A program made the position numbers and the translations under genes. From NCBI GenBank assembly GCA_026003195.1, contig BPGU01000001.1:977398-1041397 (forward strand): a stretch of 64,000 bases of DNA, in the 5' to 3' direction. The first letter of the stretch is position 1. Every line of letters begins with the position of its first letter. This stretch comes from Armatimonadota bacterium. Its GTDB lineage: Bacteria; Armatimonadota; HRBIN16. Below are positions 16,022 through 25,962 of the stretch, piece after piece. Below the pieces are notes generated by a model. It saw only the letters and a program-made list of their open reading frames with translations. It made no database searches and had not been told where the DNA came from.

Positions 16022-17575
16022 CTACCTTCTCCCTTGTTGGGTGACGCCGGGCCAGTCGTCTGTACGGAAGGGCGAGGCGGGAAGCCCGGCGCGGTTGTAC
16101 AGGTTACACACCGGATTATCCGCCCACGCATAGCGCACCGCTACCGGCTCTGGCACCTGAGGGCTCTGTACCACTACCGTATTGCCCTCGATGCGTGCCT
16201 CCGCCCACACGAACTTGCGATCTGCCCCCGCGATGGCAAAGCCTTTGAGCGGCTCGCCATTTGGAGTCATCAGCCCGCCGTCCACGTGTTTGAAGTACAG
16301 GCGGATGGCGTTGCCTTCGCGTTTCATACGCTCATAGACAGGACCGGAGTACACCACCTTCTTGCCGTAGGCGATTGCCAGTGCGTTCAGCGCGAGGCGT
16401 TTGCCCACGTCCTGCTTGTTGCGCGGGTGGATGTCGTTGGCGTCGCCGATGTCGATGGCAACCGCCATCCCTGTTTTGGGAAGCGAGAGAGTCATCAGCT
16501 GAGCCTCACGCAGCTCCGCCCATGCGCTCTCGCCCGGCTCCGGCTTCGCCGCCATGAAGTTAGCCAGCTGCACGAAGAGGAAGGGGAAATCCCCCTGCGC
16601 CCATGCCTCACGCCAGTCCTGAATCATGGCAGGAAACAAGGTGCGGTACTCATACGCTCTGCCTGCGTTCGACTCGCCCTGGTACCAGATAGCACCCTGA
16701 ATGGCGTATGGCACGATGGGCGCAATCATGGCATTGAACAACCCGGAGGGCTTCCACGGGTTGGTACGCGGGTCCTGTGGTGGATCGGGCTTCTTCGGTT
16801 CAGGTTTGCCTTCGGCTCGCGCCTGTGCTGCCACCTTCTCCCACTCCGCCAGCTGCTTCCGATAGTTCTCCTGAGCCTGCGGATAGTCCATCTCTGCGCG
16901 TCGCCAGTTCTCCAGCAGGTAACGCAGAGAGGAGTTCGCCATCAACGTGGGCTTGCTTGTCCACGATTCAGCGGGGGTGCCACCCCATGCTGTCTGAATC
17001 ATACCGACGGGTACTTTTAGAGTTTTTTGCAGCTCCCGCGCGAAGAAGTAGCCTACCGCCGAGAAGTTGCGTACCGTCTCGGGGGTGCAGGGCTGCCATG
17101 CACCACCGCTCAGGTCTTTCAGTGGACGGTCGGCGACCGCTTTGGGCACCATGAAGAGGCGAATCTGCGGATGGTTCGCCTGCGCTATCTCCTGCTCGGC
17201 GTTGTTGGATAAGGCGACGGGCCATTCCATATTGGACTGCCCAGAACATACCCACACCTCGCCGACCAGCACATCCTGGAGCACTATCGTATTGTGACCA
17301 CGCACGGTCATCTGGAAAGGACCGCCTGCGGGCATTGGCTTCAGCGTGACGCGCCATTCGCCGTTGTCGTTGGCAGTGGTGCTGACCTTCTGCCCTCGGA
17401 ACTCTACAGTGACCTTCTCACCCGGCTCGGCAGTGCCCCATACAGGCACAGGTTTACCCCGTTGTAGCACCGCATGGTCGCTGAAGATGCGTGCTAAACG
17501 CACGTCAGCGAACGCACTGGCTGCAAGCAACAGCCAGCACCCTGCGATACACATCCAGACACTTCTCAAGCGCAT
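16022..17575 (-). CDS. Sialate O-acetylesterase-family (SASA) secreted esterase
   Basis: Exported esterase of 517 residues with a signal peptide (MRLRSVWMCIAGCWLLLAASAFA). SGNH-type SASA motifs are clear: VCSGQSNMEWPV with the nucleophile Ser, IWYQGESNAG, and DANDIHPRNKQDVGKRLA with the catalytic Asp and His. The N-terminal ARIFSDHAVLQRGKPVPVWG is the usual start of this family's beta domain. Expected to remove acetyl groups from sialic acids, xylan or other acetylated sugars outside the cytoplasm. AAAGGAGGTCCAC precedes the ATG and overlaps the stop codon of the upstream glycosidase-like gene, so the two are coupled in an operon. Confidence 0.9.
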   Translation of the reverse strand: MRLRSVWMCIAGCWLLLAASAFADVRLARIFSDHAVLQRGKPVPVWGTAEPGEKVTVEFRGQKVSTTANDNGEWRVTLKPMPAGGPFQMTVRGHNTIVLQDVLVGEVWVCSGQSNMEWPVALSNNAEQEIAQANHPQIRLFMVPKAVADRPLKDLSGGAWQPCTPETVRNFSAVGYFFARELQKTLKVPVGMIQTAWGGTPAESWTSKPTLMANSSLRYLLENWRRAEMDYPQAQENYRKQLAEWEKVAAQARAEGKPEPKKPDPPQDPRTNPWKPSGLFNAMIAPIVPYAIQGAIWYQGESNAGRAYEYRTLFPAMIQDWREAWAQGDFPFLFVQLANFMAAKPEPGESAWAELREAQLMTLSLPKTGMAVAIDIGDANDIHPRNKQDVGKRLALNALAIAYGKKVVYSGPVYERMKREGNAIRLYFKHVDGGLMTPNGEPLKGFAIAGADRKFVWAEARIEGNTVVVQSPQVPEPVAVRYAWADNPVCNLYNRAGLPASPFRTDDWPGVTQQGRR

Positions 17576-17586
17576 GTGGACCTCCT

Positions 17587-20275
17587 TTATCGGATGATTA
17601 TCTCTACTTCCGCTTCTCCTTGTACCTGCAATATCAGGTTGCCGTTCTGTTGCAGATACTGGTGTGGGCTGGTAATGGTCACCGACTGACTGTTTATCTT
17701 TACCTGCGGTTGTTGGGTCAGTCCGTTGACCATTACGTAGTAAGGTCTATTGATCCAGCCTTTAATGCGAAACTTACATCGATTCTTCTGGTCGGCGAGC
17801 ACCGTGATGCTGCCCGGTGCGTGCACGATCATCCCGCTATGACGCAACACTCGGTAGTCGTACACTGTAGACAAGTTATACATGCGAATGGCGTTTGCCT
17901 GCACCGTGCCCGGATTAATGGCAGGACCGTCACTGCGCTGTTCGCGCAGGTGGTAGAAATCTGGTAAGCAGCCCTGCCGTTCGACATCGTCCTGTTTCCA
18001 GGTGTGCTGGATACCGGCGGCGGTGATGCCGTCGGCGATGTGCTTCCAGTGCGCTTGAGGCTCCAAACGCGCCAGCCAGTAGAGAGCGTCCGCATACACC
18101 AGTCCGCACCACTGCACAGGTTGTCCAAACCAGATGGGTGCTTGCCAGTTAGTGGCTCCCAGCACAGCGATGGTGCTGTACGGTCCCACGGGCTGTCCCG
18201 TGGGATTAATGAGGTAAGGGAAGGGTACACCTGTCCATGCCCAGTAACGCGCCCGACGCAGGAACTCCGGCTTGCCGGTTAGCTCGTAACCGATGACGTA
18301 TGCTTTGACAATGTGCGCGGATGCCAGAATATCCGGGGTGTGGAGAGGCATCTCCCATGTCTGTGCTCCGCGGGGGTACGGTGTTGTCAAATCGCTGGAA
18401 CTGCTCCAGTCGGCGAATCGCTTCCGCAATCAGCTGCTTGTCACCACTATACAATGCCATCTCCAGTAAGCGCACCAGCACCGCTGCGGTCAGCCCGTTT
18501 GCAGTGCGTTCCCAGTGGGTGCGAGCGTAGTCGGGACCGCCCGGACGCGGGTTATAGAGCACCGTGCCGTCCGGCTGGAACGAGCGCAGCAGGTCGCGTC
18601 CGCTGTTGCGGGCGGCTTCGATGCTTTCGGGTACCGCGCCGTAGATCAGAGGCACCACAGGGAACGCCACATGTGATACGCGGCTGAACAGATACTGCTC
18701 CTTTGGCACGACGGCAATCGCTTCCTGCGCTGCCTGTCGTAGACGGCGGGTGATTTCGCCATCCCGGATGTGTGCCGCAATCCACTCCATCCATATCGCG
18801 GCGTCCGCAGCCGGTTGCGGACCAAAGCCGGGCCAGTAGGCATGGCGGTAGAAGTTGCCTTCTCGTATCTTCGAATCCAGCCATCCTGCCGCCGCCAGTT
18901 TGAGATATGCCTGCGCGTCCAGCCCGGTGTTGGGCACAGGAGGCAATCCTCTCAGGCGCACATACTGCTGTACTGCCGGAATCACCGTATCGCCTTCACC
19001 GCCGATGATGGTAGCGTCCAGCACCAGCGGTGTGTTTGCCGCCAGCGTTTCGGGGAAGTAGGGCAGCAGGTTGCCTTCCTCGCGGTTATCGCCGTTGGAG
19101 CCGGGGTAGAGCACACCCATCACATGCCCACCGGAGCGAAAGATACGGTCGGGCGAATCGAACAACGCGCTGAAGTGGTTCGCTGGTTGCCATACCAGAC
19201 CAACGTACCGTCCCCGAGCCTGCACCGCCATCAACGGGGCGGTTATCTTCACGCTATCAGGAACCTGTCGTTTGGACGCGGGACCGATGATGTCCGCTTC
19301 GGAGCTGCTCGGCTCGTTCTCCAGATATTCCAACCCTGCGAACAAAGCCTGCTCCTTCTCGCTGCCGAAGGAGCCTGCGCCCGGGAAGAGCACCAGCATC
19401 GGCAGGAAGTACACCTGTCGGTCGCGGTCTACAGTGACGACGGTGCGCACATCTATGGCGTCCTTTTGCGTGGATGGGGAGAAGACCTGTTCGATCCTCC
19501 ACTTTGCGCCGTTCGGGTCGCTGAAGGTGTACGTCATTTGCACCCGATTGCGTACTCTCTGTGAGGTCACGGCGGCAACCTTGTCCAGAGAGAGCCAGTG
19601 CACTGCACCGCCAGCCTCGCAACACAGCTGCGCTGTGTTCCACCCTGCTGCCATCGGTTTACCCTTCACCGATACCAGGAACACACCAAAGCGATCGGGA
19701 TGGATAGTTACCTGCACTGCGCCGGAGGTCACGGTGGGAGCATTTGCTGGCATGGTGTGTACAGTCGGCGGCAGCCATCGCGGGGCTGAAGGCGTCACAC
19801 GCGGTGAAAAACGCACGTAGGCGATCACACACTTTCCCGAAGTGCCCGGTGGGTCTATCCTTATCCATGCACGGGGACCCAGTGCGGGCAGAGGCATCTT
19901 CAGTGTGACCCAATCGGTGGTGTTGACAAAACGGCGTGCGGAGCGTTCTTCGGCGCTGCCCTGTCCTGCGCGGGAGTAAAAGATTTGTAACATCCCTGTT
20001 TGCTCGCTCTTCAGGCGAATCTCCAGCCAGAGCGGAACGTCTTCAGGAAACTCCTGCACGGGACCGTGTGTATAGGGGTCGTACCCGCTGATTTCAATCA
20101 CCATGCCCTCTGGCGAATGGCTGATACGGGAGATATGGTGCGTCGGTTGCCATTCGCTAACGGTTTCGGGGCGGGTGAAATCGAAAGAGGGTAACTCTTG
20201 CGGGGACTGTGCAGAGCACGCTACGCATAACAGCGCGCCCGCGATGCACAGGGAGATGCCTGAAAGCAAAGTCAT
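17587..20275 (-). pseudogene. Frameshifted secreted glycosidase/lyase-like protein
   Basis: Two overlapping frames make one protein of about 895 residues. The first part starts at ATG 20275 (AGGAGGAACC upstream) with a signal peptide (LLSGISLCIAGALLCVACSA) and runs to RFDNTVP. The second frame resumes at PRGAQTWEMPLHTPDILASA. The junction lies in a five-C run (complement of GGGGG at 18372-18376); removing one base restores a continuous protein. The N-terminal ~600 residues are beta-sandwich-like. The C-terminal part is alpha-helical with LEMALYSGDKQLIAEAI, YWAWTGVPFPYLIN and LYWLARLEP, resembling an (alpha/alpha)6 six-hairpin glycosidase or polysaccharide lyase. The specific family is not recognised. 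It may be a sequencing error, a recent mutation or a frameshifting site. Confidence 0.7.
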
Positions 20276-20372
20276 CACCTGGTTCCTCCTCTGCTCGATG
20301 CATTGCTCAGAAAGACAGCTGGTCACGACGAGGCGCAGCCCTCCAGAAAGCTGCGTTCGGTATACTGTCGCC

Positions 20373-22526
20373 CTATTTCGTGACGTTGCGCAGTTTCCCT
20401 GCACAGAGCCTGAAGATGAACGCACCAGAGAGGATAGCACATCCTAGCAGCGACAGGTAGAAACCGATACGAAACACATCTGGCTCGTAGCGCCACAGAA
20501 CTCTGGAGGAAGGAGCCGCGACAGTGACAGCCCGAAAGACGCCTTCGTGAACCCGCCAGGGCTGAGGCTTACCGTTGACCCAGACGCGCCAGCCCGGGTA
20601 AGCGGTATCCGCAAGCACCAGTTCGCCGGCGAGTGCGTTCGCTATCTCTACGCACTGGGGAGAGGGGTCATGCACGATGAACGGTCCGCTGCTTCCCGCC
20701 GTCCATGCACGCATCGGCTGGTGTGGTAGGGGAAACACCCGCCAGCTGTCAGCGTCCTTGCCCGTTGCGACTGCCCCGACACCGGCTTGTTGCAATTGGT
20801 GAAGCAGGCGGCTATCTCGTTGAGACCTTTTCCACTCCTGCGCCAGATGCACATAGTGTCTTACTGCCCTCTGGACCGCTACCGGTTCGTAGCCCGACGC
20901 CTCCGACAAGCCCCACATCATCCCTGTATTCGAACCCAGCATCTGCTGCCAGCGTTGCAGGTACTCGGGCGTGTTCGCGCCGTAATCGACATAGCTCACA
21001 TACTTGCGCCACATCGGCACCTGTTCGGGCACAAAGAGCCTGCCCCCGGTGCGTGCCACCGTTTGTACGGTGTACGGGCACTGAGCGAATGTTGCCAGGT
21101 TGGTGGTTGGGTTGGCCGGCATCGCCTGGGGCAACAGTTCAAGAAGCAACAATGCCATCGCTGCCCACCAGCGACGCGAGGGAGAAAGCCGGAGAATGAG
21201 CAGTGCAAACATCGCAACGACAATCGCTCGTGAGCAGCCATTTACAGCCGTCGCGCGAGCGGAGGCAATAAGCGAAGAGGAAACGGTTTCCGGTCGGCTG
21301 GCGCGAATCGCGTCGTGGTGCGCTGCCCACTCGATGATGTTGGCGCCTTGCCATGTCCATAGTAAAGCAAGCAGCGCCAGTACCAGAGGAAGCGATAGCC
21401 ATTTTCGCGAGAAACACAGATGCTCCCAACCCATTGCGGCAGCAACACACAACGCAAAGTCGGTGAGGATCAGCCAGCGGGCAGGGTCGTGAAAGGCTTT
21501 TAGCCCCGGCAGCAGGTAGTAGGCGAGGATATATAACCCGCCAGAGGTGCCCAGTGCCAGCCACCAGCTGAGAAAGGTGATGATAAGCCAGAAACGTGCC
21601 TCCGAACGCGCCCTCCATGCAACGATCGCCGCCATCAGAGGCAGGATGCCTACCGAGCAGGCGACCTCCCAGTAGTTGCCTCTTCCCAACCAGTTGCCCT
21701 GCCAGGGAGTGCCGTACAGGTCGGGTACGAGCAGGAGGGGAATCTGCTCCAGGCGCAAGGGGAAGCGGTTCGCTCCCCACACAGAGAGGTTTGTGCGCGG
21801 TGTCTCATGAAGCAGTTGAAGCATTGGCAGCCAGTGTACAGCAGACAGTAACAGTCCGCCAGCCGCACCGACTAGCAAAGAGGGCAGGGGGCGCCAGCCA
21901 CTCCTCGCCATCCGCCAGCCTGCCCACGCCATGCCGAGCAGCAACGCCATATAGGCGACCTGTGCGTGCCCAGCCAGAAGAAGCAGAGCGACAGTCACAG
22001 ACAGTATCGCTATCCTACCAGCGCTGCTCGTCTGCAACACATGCTCCACAGCCCACATCAGCCACCCGATAAGCGCAATACTCTGAAACATGCCCGGGAA
22101 CTGTGATCGAGGTACGAAAGCTCCGCACAGCATCCACGCCGTACTTGCCAGCAGAGCAGGACGAAAGGCGACGTTCAGTGTGCGCAAGAACAACCATATC
22201 CCCACACCGCCCAGCCACAGGTGCAGCACGATGTTCCAGGAAAGGTAACGCGCGGGATGGAAAGGAAGCAGCAGCAGGGTAGAAGGATAAAAGAGCCACT
22301 CTTGCGGGTTGCCCACGAAGGGTTGTCCGAAGAGGGTATGCGGGTTCCATAACGGCAAGACACCCTGCACCAGCCAGCGGTGGGCGAAGGTGGTCATGGG
22401 CAGGAAGTAAAGCATGATGTCGCCCCAGTAAAGCACCTGCTGGGTGAAGACGACCTTCCAGAAAACACACACCGCCACGAGGGCAAACCATCCCAGCGCA
22501 GCGGCGTGTCGAGTGCGGTTTGACAC
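20373..22526 (-). CDS. YfhO-like multi-span membrane protein
   Basis: Integral membrane protein of 717 residues with about 12 hydrophobic segments, starting WFALVAVCVFWKVVF. The luminal-side motif YWGDIMLYFLPMTTFAHRW, then PLWNPHTLFGQPFVGNPQ, is typical of YfhO and other GT-C-fold glycosyltransferases that use polyprenyl-linked sugars. The C-terminal ~180 residues form a beta-rich extracytoplasmic domain ending in one more membrane span. YfhO of Bacillus participates in lipoteichoic acid glycosylation; here the acceptor is unknown. GTG at 22526 is preceded by CCGGAG. It follows secG with 13 bases between, at the end of a group that also holds tatA. Confidence 0.8.
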   Translation of the reverse strand: MSNRTRHAAALGWFALVAVCVFWKVVFTQQVLYWGDIMLYFLPMTTFAHRWLVQGVLPLWNPHTLFGQPFVGNPQEWLFYPSTLLLLPFHPARYLSWNIVLHLWLGGVGIWLFLRTLNVAFRPALLASTAWMLCGAFVPRSQFPGMFQSIALIGWLMWAVEHVLQTSSAGRIAILSVTVALLLLAGHAQVAYMALLLGMAWAGWRMARSGWRPLPSLLVGAAGGLLLSAVHWLPMLQLLHETPRTNLSVWGANRFPLRLEQIPLLLVPDLYGTPWQGNWLGRGNYWEVACSVGILPLMAAIVAWRARSEARFWLIITFLSWWLALGTSGGLYILAYYLLPGLKAFHDPARWLILTDFALCVAAAMGWEHLCFSRKWLSLPLVLALLALLWTWQGANIIEWAAHHDAIRASRPETVSSSLIASARATAVNGCSRAIVVAMFALLILRLSPSRRWWAAMALLLLELLPQAMPANPTTNLATFAQCPYTVQTVARTGGRLFVPEQVPMWRKYVSYVDYGANTPEYLQRWQQMLGSNTGMMWGLSEASGYEPVAVQRAVRHYVHLAQEWKRSQRDSRLLHQLQQAGVGAVATGKDADSWRVFPLPHQPMRAWTAGSSGPFIVHDPSPQCVEIANALAGELVLADTAYPGWRVWVNGKPQPWRVHEGVFRAVTVAAPSSRVLWRYEPDVFRIGFYLSLLGCAILSGAFIFRLCAGKLRNVTK

Positions 22527-22539
22527 CGCCGGACTCCGG

Positions 22540-22770
22540 TTATTTCGGACTGGCTATAGCAACGAGCAAGCTGACGACGAAGAAGCCCACGGCGATATAA
22601 CGGGTAATCATCGCCAGCTGTTCGTCCCGTCCCAGCTTGCCGCGAAATTGCGAGCTCACCTGTCCGCCTACTGTGCCCGATAGCCCTTCATGTCGCGTCG
22701 TCTGCATGGCGACAATGAAGATGAGCGCAATAGCGAGTAACACCTGCACGATTATCAAGAAGGTGTACAT
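22540..22770 (-). CDS. secG: Preprotein translocase subunit SecG
   Basis: Small inner-membrane subunit (76 residues) of the SecYEG channel. Two hydrophobic helices (IIVQVLLAIALIFIVAMQ and YIAVGFFVVSLLVAIAS) flank a polar loop with the conserved GLSGTVGG step. Length and topology are normal for the family. The ATG directly follows the TAG stop of tatA, and AAGGAGAG lies inside the 3' end of tatA, so translation is likely coupled. Confidence 0.92.
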   Translation of the reverse strand: MYTFLIIVQVLLAIALIFIVAMQTTRHEGLSGTVGGQVSSQFRGKLGRDEQLAMITRYIAVGFFVVSLLVAIASPK

Positions 22771-23229
22771 CTACACTCTCCTTCGAGTATTCCGATGTGC
22801 TACAGACAGTCGGGGGTTAGCCAGCACACGGCGGTTGCTGGAGCGCAATTTGCTGGAGGAAGCCTCGGGCGTTGTGGCGGTATCGGGTTCGCTATACACA
22901 TTGCCGTACGGCTCATCCGGGCTGGGTGCGACGTTCACGTCGTCTGCCACGATATCGCTTTGCGAGACCGTCGGTTCCGCATAGCTGCTTGTCTCGCTAT
23001 AACTGCTGCTATAGCTGCTACTGTTATAGTCCGAGTAGCTTCGGCGTGAGGAGGTGCTGTAGTCGGTATCCAGAGAGAGGGTGTTCATGATATCGTTGGA
23101 CGCGCGCCGAAACTCGCGGATGGCGTTGCCCAGCGAGCGACCTATCTCTGGCAGTTTCTTCGGACCAAAGATAATCAGCCCGATGATGAGTATCATCATC
23201 ACTTCGCTAAAGCCGAGGCTCCCGAACAT
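22771..23229 (-). CDS. tatA: Twin-arginine translocase TatA/E subunit with an unusual Ser/Tyr-rich tail
   Basis: TatA forms the pore for folded proteins carrying twin-arginine signals. The transmembrane helix and hinge are classical: MFGSLGFSEVMMILIIGLII, then FGPKKLPEIGRSLGNAIREF. ATG at 23229 follows GGAGGGG; longer frames upstream are not supported. The C-terminal ~100 residues are unusual: a stretch rich in Ser and Tyr (SSRRSYSDYNSSSYSSSY) and then an acidic region with a basic end (RRV). Most TatA tails are shorter and Lys/Glu-rich, so this tail may be specific to the lineage. It pairs with secG immediately downstream. Confidence 0.92.
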   Translation of the reverse strand: MFGSLGFSEVMMILIIGLIIFGPKKLPEIGRSLGNAIREFRRASNDIMNTLSLDTDYSTSSRRSYSDYNSSSYSSSYSETSSYAEPTVSQSDIVADDVNVAPSPDEPYGNVYSEPDTATTPEASSSKLRSSNRRVLANPRLSVAHRNTRRRV

Positions 23230-23300
23230 CGTACCCCTCCAGCTGCTGTTGCAGCACATCGTTGCTGCTAATATTTTACCACAGTTTGCTGAAACCCGTT

Positions 23301-24434
23301 TCAATCTACCGCTTCTACCGCCGGCGGGCTGACGAAGTCCTGCCAGCGCTGAGCGACCTTTCCTTCGGACGCATTGCCCCGATGGATGCACACGCGGAAT
23401 CGCCAGTGCAGGCTCTCGCCGCGCGGTAGAGTATACTCGCCATGCTCCTGTCCCTGTGTAAACGCCGCCAGACCGAATGGGTTCACGGTCATCAGCCCGT
23501 AGTCACGCACATGCCACCATGCCGGGTGTCGGAAGCTGGAAGGGTGTTGCATGATGGCGATGCCCACAGGGACACCCTCTACCTGTCCGCTGTAGTCGCA
23601 CCAGTGCGCCCGCTTACCCCACGTTTGCGGTTCGTTGATGCCACCTTCGGAGTTCTCGATGCGCCCTCCGCGCGGCACGTCCATCGAGGACGCCACCCGC
23701 GCCGACAGGATGCCGCCCTCTTTGGTATCGCCAAAGCGCACATCGCCCTCGGTGGCGGTCAGGGTCACCTCCACATCCACCAGATGTTGCTCATCAGGCA
23801 GGGGAAAGACACGTACCTTCAGATGCTGTTCCAGAAGTTTATTGCCCTGCGCATCCGTCCAGTCGCTCAGGGTCTCAAAACCACCGCAGACGATGCCGCT
23901 GTACGTGCGCAACGTTTGGCGATGCAGGGTGTAGCCGTGTCCGGGTTCCTCGCTCCAGTTATCCACGCCGTTGACGTCACCAAAAGCAATCCACATCGAG
24001 CGATGATGCACATGGTCGTTGGTCTCGCCGGGCACATCATGGCGCATGGGCCAGTGTCGGGTAACACTCACTCCGCCGGGACCGCGCAGGGGATAAAAGC
24101 AAGGTCGTGCGGGATTGCCCGCCTTGATGTAAGCGGTGAACAGTTTGCCATCGGTGTATATTGCAATCCTGTCCTCACTTTCTTCCACACTCACCCGGTG
24201 GGGGTGCTCCCCCTCGCTTCGTTCCAGCGTCGCGGTAACCGCTTGTCCAGCAGGCAGTTCAGGAATCAGGCACCACAGTTCTTTGCCCACAGCCTGTACT
24301 GGCAGACGCAAGCCTCTCAGAGAAAGCCAGTACATCGCGTCCGGTTCACCGGATACAGGCAAAAGCAGCGGGCAGTGATCACACGAAGTAGTGCCGGGTT
24401 GAATGTTCAGCCTTGTCTGTTGCATGGGTTTCAC
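23301..24434 (-). CDS. DUF6807 (PmoA-like) family protein
   Basis: Protein of about 377 residues resembling the family annotated as PmoA-like or DUF6807, found in Planctomycetes and Armatimonadetes next to sugar oxidoreductases. Characteristic segments are YIKAGNPARPCFYPLRGPGG, then TNDHVHHRSMWIAFGDVNGV, and later WCDYSGQVEGVPVGIAIMQH and RVCIHRG. The HxHHR-type histidines could bind metal. There is no signal peptide. Link to methane oxidation is not established; the name arose from annotation. It sits just upstream of tatA on the same strand with 71 bases between. Function unknown, likely in sugar or secondary metabolite metabolism. Confidence 0.75.
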   Translation of the reverse strand: MKPMQQTRLNIQPGTTSCDHCPLLLPVSGEPDAMYWLSLRGLRLPVQAVGKELWCLIPELPAGQAVTATLERSEGEHPHRVSVEESEDRIAIYTDGKLFTAYIKAGNPARPCFYPLRGPGGVSVTRHWPMRHDVPGETNDHVHHRSMWIAFGDVNGVDNWSEEPGHGYTLHRQTLRTYSGIVCGGFETLSDWTDAQGNKLLEQHLKVRVFPLPDEQHLVDVEVTLTATEGDVRFGDTKEGGILSARVASSMDVPRGGRIENSEGGINEPQTWGKRAHWCDYSGQVEGVPVGIAIMQHPSSFRHPAWWHVRDYGLMTVNPFGLAAFTQGQEHGEYTLPRGESLHWRFRVCIHRGNASEGKVAQRWQDFVSPPAVEAVD

Positions 24435-24525
24435 CTCTATCCAATAGACTGTTGGAGGTCGCTGATACCTGGCGCAGTGACACCTGTGCCCAGCTATTCG
24501 CCGGCTTCACAGGGATGTCCTGCAG

Positions 24526-25267
24526 TTACAGTTGTGTCAGCAAATCGGGCAGGTCAGCCAGTGAGCAAATCTGGGCAACAGGGGATGCTTCGTGATGATT
24601 CTCACAGGGGTCTGGCTCCACACGCCACTCCCGGGTGTAGATGCTACGCATTCCTGCACGAGCAGCCCCCAGCACGTCTGCACACCAGTCGTCGCCTATG
24701 TAGATGGCTTCATTCGCAGATACCCCTAACTGGTACAGGGTAGTTCGGAACAAATGAGGATGAGGCTTCACGATTCCCACGTCCGCAGACACCACCACGG
24801 ACGACAGGTAGCTGGATAGACCATGCCGGTTCAGTACCCTGTGTACACACGGGGTATATGGATAATTGGAGAGCACTGCCAGTAAATACCGCTCCGAAAG
24901 ATGCCGAAGCAGAGAAGACAGATAGGGAGCAGGCACAACCGCCTTCTCAAACGAGAGTGCATATCGCGTCATCATCGTGTGCACGTGCTGCGGATTGGGA
25001 GGGGTGCCGGTCAACCGTCGCCAGAGGGTCGCCATGCGTTCGTAAAAGTCGTTCTCCCCGCAAAACGGGGAGGTTGCGTGCGTACTGTTCGTCGCGGATA
25101 CGCACGTAGTGTTGCACAAAGGCGTCAAAAGGAACGTGGGAGGCGAAAGGATGCACGTACTCGTAAACACCTTGCAGGATGCGCAGAAACTCCGGCTCGC
25201 GGAGAGGCACGAGGGTATTGACAAAATCAAACACTACCGCCCGCACAGGAAATCGGCTTGAGGGCAC
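24526..25267 (-). pseudogene. HAD-superfamily hydrolase, split by a frameshift
   Basis: HAD motifs fall in two frames. The first, from GTG 25267 (AGGAGTGCGTCA upstream), has VVFDFVNTLVPLREP (nucleophile Asp, dehalogenase-like DxxNT form) and runs to NLPVLRGE. The second resumes at NDFYERMATLWRRLTG and contains LLAVLSNYPYTP (motif II Ser), GIVKPHPHLF (motif III Lys) and AIYIGDDWCADVLGAA (motif IV acidic pair). The break near 25050-25065 falls in a small palindrome (CTCCCCG-TTTTG-CGGGGAG) where one surplus base would explain it. All four motifs are intact otherwise, so this could be a sequencing error at a hairpin or a fresh mutation. It follows the TPR gene with 10 bases between. Confidence 0.8.
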
Positions 25268-25277
25268 TGACGCACTC

Positions 25278-25841
25278 CTACTCCTCGGGTATCAGCTCAC
25301 GCAGCTGGTTTTCGGTGCGGTGCACGCCAGCAATGTCTTCCATCTGTCGGTAGAGACGTCGGGCGTAGCCAAAGGCATTGATCGCGCGTACAATCTGTTC
25401 CTGGCGCTTTGCCAGGATACCGATGTTCTCCGCACACTGCGCCACCTTTGTCCAGAGGTGATAGGATTCGAAGGTCTGGTAGGCTTGGGCGAGGTAATGC
25501 TGTGCTTCCTGCAACTCGCCAGTGTGTAGCAGGGCGATCCCCAGTTCCAGCTCCGCTTCAGCCTGTGCTAACTCCGCATCCCACTCTTGCTGGAGCAGGT
25601 TTAATGCCCACTGGCAGTAGGGAATCGCTGAAGCGTAATCACCCTGCCGATTATAACACCTTGCCAGTTCGATGTAGCACTGGGCGCGTTCGGAGGAGGA
25701 GGCGGGTTCTTTTTCCAGACGCTTCAGCGCGGAGCGCAGGAAAACAATCGCCGAGCCATAGTCTGCTCGCGCCATGCGGTCACGTGCCAGACGCAACCGT
25801 GCGCGCACTTTGCGATGCGTTTGATGCTGTGGAGCCTTCAT
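25278..25841 (-). CDS. TPR-repeat protein
   Basis: Cytoplasmic helical-repeat protein of 187 residues, probably a protein-protein interaction scaffold. At least three 34-residue TPR units are visible: ADYGSAIVFLRSALKRLEK, then AQCYIELARCYNRQGDYASA, ELELGIALLHTGELQEAQHY, and ENIGILAKRQEQIVRAINAF, each with the W/L-G-Y-A pattern. No catalytic domain. It is the first gene of a minus-strand unit with the HAD hydrolase; a TATAAT box lies 33 bases upstream of the ATG. Partner unknown. Confidence 0.78.
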   Translation of the reverse strand: MKAPQHQTHRKVRARLRLARDRMARADYGSAIVFLRSALKRLEKEPASSSERAQCYIELARCYNRQGDYASAIPYCQWALNLLQQEWDAELAQAEAELELGIALLHTGELQEAQHYLAQAYQTFESYHLWTKVAQCAENIGILAKRQEQIVRAINAFGYARRLYRQMEDIAGVHRTENQLRELIPEE

Positions 25842-25879
25842 CGTGATGCAGTCACGGATTGTTATCCATGTACATTATA
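25842..25879 (-). promoter_or_regulatory. Promoter region of the TPR-HAD unit, with a small inverted repeat
   Basis: On the minus strand TATAAT lies at 25879-25874. Between it and the start codon is a 5-bp inverted repeat (CGTGA at 25842-25846, TCACG at 25852-25856) that could be an operator or fold in the leader. No convincing -35 box was seen. Confidence 0.45.
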
Positions 25880-25962
25880 CCGCGAAAATGCACGGGTAGA
25901 GGAGATTTTCAGATACATGCGAAGTATGGAGTAACGTGTTGCGAAGGGGTGGGAGCAGAAAA

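Noticed and set aside
16034-17020. Long frame on the plus strand over the esterase gene
   Set aside because: It is antisense to a gene with full catalytic motifs and has no recognised domain.
23442-24743. 433-residue frame on the plus strand
   Set aside because: Antisense to the PmoA-like gene; no domain recognised, a shadow of high-GC codon use.
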